The position numbers and the translations under genes were made by a program. A stretch of DNA of 42,411 nucleotides from positions 1-42,411 of IMG/VR virus record IMGVR_UViG_3300009420_000024. The stretch is one strand, 5' to 3'. Of this stretch, positions 26,791 through 34,000 are shown piece by piece. Each line of letters begins with the position of its first letter. Positions within the stretch are counted from its first letter, which is position 1. This DNA is from a virus. The notes under the pieces were generated by a model. That model had not been told where the DNA came from, searched no databases, and was given only the letters and a program-made list of their open reading frames with translations.

Positions 26791-27018
26791 ATGAATAACA
26801 CTAATATAAAACGAGACATTTACACGCACGGTGGTGCTTATGACCGAGGTACTGCTGACAGTTATTATGGCAGAACCAAAAATCCTCATTACTACCCATT
26901 GGGCACTTACAATGGTGACAGAGTAGAACAAGCTGATATGACATTAACACAAATAGATTCATATAACCTAGGCTTTGATGAGAACGAGGCTGATGGTAAC
27001 TTTAAGGATTGGGGATGA
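26791..27018 (+). CDS. small hypothetical protein with YTHGGAYDRG and HYYPLG motifs
   Basis: A 75-residue protein rich in Tyr, Gly and Asp: DIYTHGGAYDRGTADSYYGR, NPHYYPLGTYNG, then an acidic helix-like end. The N-terminal pattern of aromatic residues and glycines recurs in small uncharacterised phage and bacterial proteins, but I know of no function. It starts 1 nt after the preceding stop and its stop TGA overlaps the ATG of the SWIM gene (ATGA), so the three are translationally coupled. Confidence 0.75.
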   Translation: MNNTNIKRDIYTHGGAYDRGTADSYYGRTKNPHYYPLGTYNGDRVEQADMTLTQIDSYNLGFDENEADGNFKDWG

Positions 27019-27347
27019 TAGATATATTACAAGAAACTACTGACTGGGGCAATTATACTGTCGGCAATGGCATATATCATATTAACGGTGCTGGACAATT
27101 GGTTGCGTATCAACCCAATTCAGAAACTCCATTAAAACAGTTCAAGAATCCGCTTAAACAGTTCTCTAAAAGTAGACGTAAGTTTACAAAAATTGGAGCA
27201 TACCCAGAAGTTCATAACGATCCTAAAGTGATTATTGTGAAAGGTTCAAAAGGTAATGAGTATACTGTAGACACAGACAAAGGCACTTGCAGTTGTCCTG
27301 GTTACACTTACAGGGGGAACTGTAAACATGTTAAAGCATATTCTTAA
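27015..27347 (+). CDS. SWIM zinc-finger protein
   Basis: A 110-residue protein from the ATG at 27015 (MIDILQE), which overlaps the previous stop. A reading from a TTG at 27009 adds two residues and is less likely. The C-terminal 40 residues form a SWIM domain: VIIVKGSKGNEYTVDTDKG, then CSCPGYTYRGNCKHVKA, that is C-x-C-x(n)-C-x-H. SWIM domains bind zinc and usually contact DNA or proteins. The N-terminal part (about residues 1-65) is basic with a repeated PLKQF element (TPLKQFKNPLKQF) and no known fold. The domain sits at the extreme C-terminus. A role in DNA binding or host takeover is possible. Confidence 0.85.
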   Translation: MIDILQETTDWGNYTVGNGIYHINGAGQLVAYQPNSETPLKQFKNPLKQFSKSRRKFTKIGAYPEVHNDPKVIIVKGSKGNEYTVDTDKGTCSCPGYTYRGNCKHVKAYS

Positions 27348-27411
27348 GAACTTAGCAGATATTACTATTATAGTTTTATTGGCATTCATTATATATCAAG
27401 GAGCATCATGA
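27328..27411 (+). CDS. 27-residue single-pass membrane micropeptide
   Basis: A short frame starting MLKHILKNLAD and continuing ITIIVLLAFIIYQGAS. It has a basic amphipathic start and then about 12 uninterrupted hydrophobic residues. AGGGGG lies 10 nt upstream of the ATG. The start overlaps the end of the SWIM gene by 20 nt in another frame, and the TGA at 27409-27411 overlaps the ATG of the lipoprotein gene (ATGA). The frame thus fills the gap exactly and runs through the lipoprotein's own AAGGAG site. That architecture suggests a real coupled gene. It is too short for sequence-based function; an inner-membrane peptide is the natural reading. Confidence 0.55.
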   Translation: MLKHILKNLADITIIVLLAFIIYQGAS

Positions 27412-29732
27412 AATTGTTTAATTTATGTATTATAATAGCATCATTGGGCTTAGGCGCATGTGCTAGTGGCGGTGGTTCTTCTGGCGTTGCGCCGGTCGTC
27501 GCTGTCGCGCCGCAAACTTCTACCCCCACCGACCAACGTGTAGCATTTGACAGTTGGGTAGATACTTATACTGGTAGTAATGGTGAAGTAACAGTAGCCT
27601 ACAACATGACTAATTACACTACTACTGGCTTACCTGCTAAAACAGACAAGTTTTATATTGAAGACTATGGCTTTTTTAACACTACCATTACTGGTACTAC
27701 TAATAGAACTGGTGGCGGCATTGAAGGCACAAGTGCTACAAACTTTATTCAGAGTTACAATGTACTTGAAAGCGATATCAATGGTGACGGTCACATGGAC
27801 TATTATATGTTCCATTGGGCAGGTGACCATGTTAATGACGGCTTCCTTCCTGAAAGTAATGTGTTTGCATGGATTAATGATGGTGAAGGACATTTTACAA
27901 TGGACCAGTCTGTGTTTGCAGATGGCACTCCATGTTTTATGGGCACCGGTTGTGCAAACAACGAATCACATACAGGTATACTTGTAGATGATTTTAATGG
28001 TGATGGTATGGACGATATATTTCAGAACCAAACGTTCCTATTAAGCAATAACGGAAAACTACATAACCAAACTGGCTTTGCAGATGATTTATTTGCATCA
28101 TGTTATGATGGGTGTTGGGCACATGATGCCGCCAGTGGAGATGCTGACGGTAATGGCACTACAGATATTTTCTTGCCTATATGGGATAAAAGTTCTGATG
28201 AAAGCGAATGGCAGTATGGTTATCTTCCATGGGCTATGTTATTAAACGATGGTGCTGGTAATTTTACTGTAAACAGAAACTTTCCAGATGTTGGTTCTCC
28301 ATATGATTCCAACTTTGCTACTACGGCTGTTATTGCCGACTTTGATAATGACGGATTCGGTGATGTTGCTGTTGGTTGGCAGAAACCCGGAGAACACACT
28401 ATAGCAAATGATGTTGTTAATAGTGCCGGAGCAGTATTTTACAATGATGGTACTAATGATTGGAGAAACAGAATTGTTGCTCTCCCGGCAAACTACTTTG
28501 GAGCAAATGGACTTGCAAATGATATGCAGGCATTTGATTTTGATGGTGACGGTTTTATTGATATTGTGTTAGCAAGTACAAAACATGATCCTTATTATGA
28601 CGGTAGGTATGTACAGTTTTTTAAAAACGTAGATGGCACAACTTGGTCAGATGTAAGTTCAACTGCTAATCCTAATACAACGTATGCAAATGGATTAAAC
28701 AATGGTTACTGGAATGGCGATGGTAATCTAGCACTTGTAGACTTTGACCACGATGGCGATATGGATATTGTTGACCAAGTAAGAGGTACATACGCATTAA
28801 TTAATAATGGCGATGGCACATTTACTTTGTATGACGACTTCCCACAGTTTAATGATAGAGACAAAATGTTTGCTGTAGAACTTGATGGAAAATTTTGGTA
28901 CGACTTCATAGGTGGTACAAAAACAACAAACGGTGCTGACACAGAAACACTTACATTTTTCCAAGTATTAGATCCACCTAGCATGAGCGAAATGGTAAAT
29001 GATATTGCAACTAAGCCACAAGGATATGCTACAACTGTATTTGAAACTAAACTGTTATTTGATGACATTAGACGTCAGTCACGTGGCACATCAGTATTTG
29101 CAAATGTCAAAGAAGGTAGTAACATACTAGGCTTTAATAAAGACTTTGATAATGGCTTAGGCTTTATGATACAAAAAGCAGAAGGTTCAAACAATGCAAC
29201 GGCATTTACAGTAGACCATCAGAAAGATAGATGGCATACAGGTTTTACATACATTGAAAATAAACTACAAGCACAGAATAAAACTATGTGGTTTGGTACT
29301 GGTAATGCAGATTTAGAATATACTACTATGAGCCAGTTTGTTGAATACTTGGCACCTATTAAAAAGAATATGTTTACAAGTGTAGGATTTGAGATAAGCA
29401 CCACAGACGTAAAAGGCTTTACAGAACAGTTCAGTGATTACAATGTAAGCGTCGATGGCTTCACTACAAACGATGCTAAGGTGTTTGCTGATATAAACTA
29501 CCACATGAAATCTACACTAGGCTACACGCTGTTTACTGCTGGAGTTGACCATTATCAATCAATAAGCAAAAGCACTATTAAGTTTGCAGATATATTGAAA
29601 TACGATTTCAAAGAAGAAATGACAGTTGGTAAAATTAGTTTACAGCACAACTGGAAAGCATTCTATATTAAAGGAAACTTTAATACAGAAAACTTAAATA
29701 GTTTAGAACTTGGATTTAATTTAACTTTTTAA
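27408..29732 (+). CDS. large secreted lipoprotein with FG-GAP/VCBS-like repeats and beta-rich C-terminus
   Basis: A 774-residue protein. Residues 1-18 are a lipoprotein signal peptide with lipobox L15-G-A-C18; Ala at +2 favours the outer membrane. A low-complexity, unusually GC-rich linker follows. Residues about 100-460 carry six Ca-binding loops of the type D-x-[DN]-x-[DN]-G: at about 123 (DINGDG), 195 (DFNGDG), 245 (DADGNG), 311 (DFDNDG), 377 (DFDGDG) and 445 (DFDHDG), spaced 50-70 residues, as in a beta-propeller. Residues about 540-774 are beta-rich with alternating hydrophobics and end in LELGFNLTF, an outer-membrane-barrel-like terminal Phe. No such protein belongs to the T4 core. It may alter the infected cell surface (exclusion of other phages, adhesion), which is inference. 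AAGGAG lies upstream. Confidence 0.88.
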   Translation: MKLFNLCIIIASLGLGACASGGGSSGVAPVVAVAPQTSTPTDQRVAFDSWVDTYTGSNGEVTVAYNMTNYTTTGLPAKTDKFYIEDYGFFNTTITGTTNRTGGGIEGTSATNFIQSYNVLESDINGDGHMDYYMFHWAGDHVNDGFLPESNVFAWINDGEGHFTMDQSVFADGTPCFMGTGCANNESHTGILVDDFNGDGMDDIFQNQTFLLSNNGKLHNQTGFADDLFASCYDGCWAHDAASGDADGNGTTDIFLPIWDKSSDESEWQYGYLPWAMLLNDGAGNFTVNRNFPDVGSPYDSNFATTAVIADFDNDGFGDVAVGWQKPGEHTIANDVVNSAGAVFYNDGTNDWRNRIVALPANYFGANGLANDMQAFDFDGDGFIDIVLASTKHDPYYDGRYVQFFKNVDGTTWSDVSSTANPNTTYANGLNNGYWNGDGNLALVDFDHDGDMDIVDQVRGTYALINNGDGTFTLYDDFPQFNDRDKMFAVELDGKFWYDFIGGTKTTNGADTETLTFFQVLDPPSMSEMVNDIATKPQGYATTVFETKLLFDDIRRQSRGTSVFANVKEGSNILGFNKDFDNGLGFMIQKAEGSNNATAFTVDHQKDRWHTGFTYIENKLQAQNKTMWFGTGNADLEYTTMSQFVEYLAPIKKNMFTSVGFEISTTDVKGFTEQFSDYNVSVDGFTTNDAKVFADINYHMKSTLGYTLFTAGVDHYQSISKSTIKFADILKYDFKEEMTVGKISLQHNWKAFYIKGNFNTENLNSLELGFNLTF

Positions 29733-29833
29733 CAATCCCGATAGTGATTGGCTGATGCAATGGGACGCCTGAGATAAGCAAGACTATCATACAATGAAAG
29801 ATATAATATGAGAAAAAGAGTTGTTAAAAAAAG

Positions 29834-29858
29834 AACTAGCAGACGTGCTAGTTTTTTT
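29834..29858. terminator. bidirectional intrinsic terminator between lipoprotein operon and gp26
   Basis: AACTAGCA (29834-29841) and TGCTAGTT (29846-29853) form a perfect 8-bp stem with a GACG loop. Seven T (29852-29858) end the plus strand. On the other side, seven A just before the stem (from about 29826) give a T-run for minus-strand transcripts. It lies 100 nt after the lipoprotein stop and 11 nt after the stop of the frameshifted gp26 extension. Confidence 0.9.
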
Positions 29859-29863
29859 ATGAC

Positions 29864-30109
29864 TTATTCACCAAGTTCTTCTTGATCCACACTCTTATCA
29901 CCACTCTTAATTTTGTTAAATTTGTTTAATGTTTTAATAAGATACTCACGCTCAATAGGCGACAATTGCCACGCTTCAGAATATGAAACGGCACCTTCAC
30001 TATAGATAGTGAGTTCTGCAACCTGCTTCAGAATAAGTTTTTGGTCTCTATCGAGTCCGCCTAGGAACCTTGAAATCGCTTCAGGTTCGGCTGTGCCTAG
30101 GAACCCGTG
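29864..30109 (-). CDS. frameshift-encoded C-terminal extension of gp26 (gp51 position)
   Basis: In the -1 frame relative to gp26, 81 sense codons run from 30109 to a TAA at 29866-29864. The frame has no ATG, GTG or TTG between its preceding upstream stop (about 30130) and the gp26 stop, so it can hardly be started independently. The sequence looks like real protein: HGFLGTAEPEAISRFLGG, then LDRDQKLILKQVAELTIYSE, GAVSYSEAWQLSPIEREYLI, and a charged end. It is helical, like the extensions of phage tail chaperones. T4 has gene 51 directly after gene 26; whether this segment is homologous to gp51 is not known to me. The terminator follows 11 nt later. Confidence 0.75.
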   Translation of the reverse strand, partial: HGFLGTAEPEAISRFLGGLDRDQKLILKQVAELTIYSEGAVSYSEAWQLSPIEREYLIKTLNKFNKIKSGDKSVDQEELGE

Positions 30110-30960
30110 AAAAAATTTACAGGATCGAAGTTAATAGGTGCAGTATATGAATTTTTACATTCTTCATTCTCACACTCTACTGCTACTTCGTTTTTTACAC
30201 CCTTTGCATTTACAGTATTGATAAATTCTTCAATTTCTTTACCAGTACCGTTATCTGTGTTTTCTAAAAACTCTCTGATAATACCTTTATCGCTAATTTG
30301 AATTTGCTTGCCTTCTGCATCCGTGTAATAGATATTTTTGATGCTATCAATTAAAAGCTCAAAGTTTAAATCTGCAAGTTTAACAAAACTTTCGTTAAAT
30401 GCACTTAATCTATCCATGTCGTTTGACATTTCTGAAATACTTTGCATACTTCTTGTACTTTGAAAACTGGCTACACCGGCTTTAATAGTGTTAGCATAAC
30501 TAAAAGGTAGTGCTGTAATTCTTAAACCATTTGAAATATCGATGTCGTATTCATTCTCTATTTGTTCCATGGATGAAAGACTTTCTTCAACACTTATGTT
30601 TACATTAGTAATTGTTTTACATTCTGGACACTCAGCATTAACTTCAACTAAGTCTCCTCCACTTGCTCCTCTAATAGCAATTAGTAGTGCATCAACATCA
30701 GCACTAAACAATTTTTTAGGTTGTTTAACTTCTGGTACACAACTTTTAATTAAAGTAGCAACGGCTTCACCGTTAAGTAAAGCATCTGGATTCTTAAGTA
30801 CTAACTCATCCTTTGTAGTCATTGGATAAATTGCAAATTCACCGCTCTCAGGTATAGTTATTACATCAGCATCATAGAACTTTCCACTAGATGGAATATT
30901 TGTCCATAGTTTAGGTGCTCTAAAATAAGCACTTAATGGATTTTGTATTTGCTCTGTCAT
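30097..30960 (-). CDS. 26: baseplate hub assembly protein gp26-like, zero-frame product
   Basis: A 287-residue protein of the T4 gp26 baseplate family: LWTNIPSSGKFYDADVITIP (residues 18-37), YPMTTKDELVLKNPDALLNG (45-64), LIAIRGASGGDLVEVNAECP with the pair C-P-E-C, and a second Cys pair in CENEECK near residues 268-274, which together could bind zinc. Only the N-terminal ~200 residues match the family closely. The ATG at 30960 has CAGGAG upstream. The gene ends NFFTGS-stop; a slippery TTTTTTC six nucleotides before the stop codon's tract allows a 365-residue fusion. It is divergent from the tape measure gene, the usual neighbour of frameshifted tail chaperones. Confidence 0.9.
   Translation of the reverse strand: MTEQIQNPLSAYFRAPKLWTNIPSSGKFYDADVITIPESGEFAIYPMTTKDELVLKNPDALLNGEAVATLIKSCVPEVKQPKKLFSADVDALLIAIRGASGGDLVEVNAECPECKTITNVNISVEESLSSMEQIENEYDIDISNGLRITALPFSYANTIKAGVASFQSTRSMQSISEMSNDMDRLSAFNESFVKLADLNFELLIDSIKNIYYTDAEGKQIQISDKGIIREFLENTDNGTGKEIEEFINTVNAKGVKNEVAVECENEECKNSYTAPINFDPVNFFTGS
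30109..30118 (-). promoter_or_regulatory. programmed -1 frameshift site AAATTTTTTC
   Basis: On the minus strand the zero-frame codons are GTA AAT TTT TTC ACG GGT TCC TAG. Both A-AAT-TTT and T-TTT-TTC fit the X-XXY-YYZ rule, with TTTTTTC at 30115-30109 the better one. Three nucleotides downstream GGTTC and GGC (with a CTA bulge) can pair with GCCGAACC around an ACA loop, a possible stimulatory hairpin. An 11-nt sequence GGTTCCTAGGC is repeated at 30105-30095 and 30069-30059, and its CCTAGG cores could pair with each other. Confidence 0.7.
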
Positions 30961-30993
30961 TTAATCTCCTGATTATTATATGAATTAAAACAG

Positions 30994-31001
30994 TATTTAT
31001 T
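30994..31001 (-). promoter_or_regulatory. late promoter octamer AATAAATA before gp26
   Basis: On the minus strand TTAATGAATAGTAATAAATACTGT, shown here by its core AATAAATA, mirrors TTAATGAATAGTGATAAATA in front of the divergent tape measure gene. Expected +1 is near 30988, leaving a 28-nt leader with CAGGAG. The first base of the octamer differs from both GATAAATA and the T4 box. Confidence 0.6.
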
Positions 31002-31072
31002 ACTATTCATTAACACTAGTTATAATTATTAGTAACCTATCAGACTCATTATATACAGTTTTAATGAATAGT

Positions 31073-31080
31073 GATAAATA
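31073..31080 (+). promoter_or_regulatory. late promoter octamer GATAAATA before tape measure gene, leaderless layout
   Basis: GATAAATATCAGTATGGCA is identical to the sequence before gp25 on the other strand at 13118-13100. The ATG at 31086 is 5 nt after the octamer, so T4 spacing puts +1 on its A. There is no Shine-Dalgarno sequence before this ATG. Confidence 0.75.
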
Positions 31081-31085
31081 TCAGT

Positions 31086-34000
31086 ATGGCACAAATTACT
31101 TTAAACCTAGCAGACGGCAGTACTATTACAGTACCCGAATGGGCATTAGAAACTACCCAACAAGATGTACTTAAAGAGATTGGTAAACTTGTTAAAACTA
31201 CAGGTGGTACTACAGCGGCACAAGAAAAAGCCACTACAGATGCAAAAAAACTTTTAACACTAGCACAGAAAGAAGCCAAAGAAACTAAATCTGCTAATAA
31301 AGAGCAAGAAAAACGAGATGACAAGCAGTATAAGTTAGACCAAGAACATAAAGCATCATTGGATAGCCTGTCTGATGAGATGAAAAAGTTTAAAGCAGAC
31401 AAGAACAAATCAAACTTTGATAAAATTATAGATGACTTTGAAGAAACTGGCGAACAAGTTGGACGTTCATTATTATATATGGGCGAAAAGGCAGTTGCTG
31501 GTGGTTTAGCCATTGCAACTTCCTTAATAGGCGGATTAACGTATGTTAGTCATGCATTATTAGGGGCAGGCGATACTTTAAACCAACTAAGTGATGTTGG
31601 TGTTGGAATGAATGGCACCTTTGCTGGAGTGGCCCAAAATGCTACAGCCGGTATTGCCGGATTGGCAGGACTTACAGGAAGTTTTGGTGCGGCGGCAGAC
31701 TTAATAAAAAATAGTTCAAGTGTAGTTGCTACACAAGGCTTTGGCAGATTTACAGACTCAATGAAGTTTGCATCAGACGTGTCAGAAGAATTAGGCATGA
31801 GCTTCGAAGACAGTATGGACAAGTTTGGAGATGCATTGAGCAGAAGACAGAATTCAATGAACTTACAAAACGTTGGACAAGGTGCATTAAACAGAACTAT
31901 ACAAACCACAATTAAAAGTCAACGTACATACAGTATGGCACTTGGTATTAGTTCAGAACATTTAGAGGCGTTTGTTGACTCTCTAACTAGAAATAACGGA
32001 CTACTTAATTCAACATTATTAGGTATGAACGATAGCATTAGAAATGATGTGATGGGTGGTATAGAAGTATTTGCAAGTGGTATGGCTGGTTTAGGTGGAC
32101 AAGCAGGTGAAGGAATTGCACAGGCATTTACTGAAGCGGCATCAGCCGGTGCTATAGGACTTAGTGATGAAGCAGTAGGCTATATCACAGCACTACCAAG
32201 TTTAGCAGGACCAATGAACGAATACATTAGTGCGGTACAAAACGGAACACTTAGTCAGTCACAAGCACAAGACATGGTTGGAGATTTAACAATGAGCTTG
32301 GGCAATTTAAGTCAAGGCGAAAAAGCAAGGGTTAAATCATTAGCGGCAATTGGTGACCAAAACGCACAGGCATTAGCAAATGCCATAACGCAATTTGAAC
32401 AAAGTGAAGATAAGATGAAAGAACTTAACAAGCAGTTAGGTACAGCATTTGATATGGACACAGTTCAAAAAGGCACAAACGAATTTAATAAAGTATTGAA
32501 TCAAGCCAAAGGCGGATTCAGTAATATGTTCTACAGTTTATTCAGTAACCCAGAAATTACTAAAGCATTATCAGATGGTATGAATGATATTTTAGAAATA
32601 TTCGGTTTTACTACAGACTCAGTAGGCAGTAAAGCAATGGACATGAGCAAAACAATTGAAAAATTTGTTCCAATAGTTAAAAGTGTTGTCCAAGGCATGG
32701 TAAATGTATTTAAAGATGTTGCAGAATTTTTTGCAAAATACATAAATGCAGACGGTATGGATTTTGGCGGACTAATAAGTGCTATGCTTGGCAAAGCACT
32801 CAAAGGCATTGTTAAGTCATTGCTGTATGCAATACCAACATTTATATTGGCTATATTTGCCGTTGGATATGCAAAATCAATATTTGCAAGTGTCCTTTTA
32901 CCAAAAATGACTTCATTTATGGATGGGTTATTTGCAGGAGCAGGCAAAACGGCAGGCTCTTTGGCAGAAAGAACCAAAGGCTGGTTAGGTAAAATGTTTA
33001 AAGGCGATCCTTCCCAACTGACCAAAGGCGGCATGCGTGATATGAGATTTACAGCCAATAAGGACTTTGCCAGTTCTAAAATGGGAAGAATACAAGAAGC
33101 GGCAGGTAAGTTAAAAAACAAAGTGATGCCCGTAGATGGAAAAATAGCCGGAGCGGCTGGCAGATTGAAGGCAGGCATTGCTGGAAAATTTGGCGGAGGC
33201 GCCGACGGCGCGGCAGGCGTTCTAAAAGATGTAGAAAACAAGGGTTCTAAAGTAACAAAAGATATTGGTAAAAAATTAACCGGTGGCGGTAAAAGTGGTG
33301 GCTTCTTAAAAACTATAGCAGACGGTGTTGCCAAATTTGGAAACAACAAAGTTATTAAAGGAGCGGCAAGTTTAGCCTTACTAGGTGGTGCAATAGCATT
33401 AACGGCAATAGGTTTAAAACAATTTAACGAAGTAGACTTTACTTCTATTATAAAAGGCACAATAGCATTAACTGGATTAGTACTATTAACTAAATTACTA
33501 GGCAAAGGCTCAACAGCAATGATGAAAGGTGCGGCGGCAATTGCCCTATTAGGACTTTCAGTTGTTCCACTAGCATTTGGACTTAGATTAATGAACGATG
33601 TTGGCGCAGGTACACTATTTGTATTAGCCGGCGGCTTAACTGTATTGGGTATAGCAGGTGCGGCAATAGGCTCATTCCTACCATTAATGTTAATGGGTGC
33701 AGTTGGTATCGCGGCATTAGGTGCCGCAATTATACCATTTGCAATAGCAATGAAAATAATGGATGGCGTTGGTATGGCCACAATAGGTACTATGGCGTCA
33801 GGTATGACTGCATTAGGTTTAGCGGCGATAGGCTTTGGATTAGCGATGCCATTTATATTAATGGGCTCTGTGGCAATGGCGGCATTAGGTATAGCACTTA
33901 TTCCTTTAGGTCTAGGACTTAAAATAGTAAGCTCGGCTTTACCAAGTTTTGTAGAAGCAATGGACACTATGTCATCAATTGATGGCAAAGGCATGTTAAG

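Noticed and set aside
29808-29885. 25-codon basic frame (MRKRVVKKRTSRR) before the terminator
   Set aside because: It reads through the terminator hairpin and its T-run, and the ribosome site is poor. Its TATAAT-like upstream has no -35 match.
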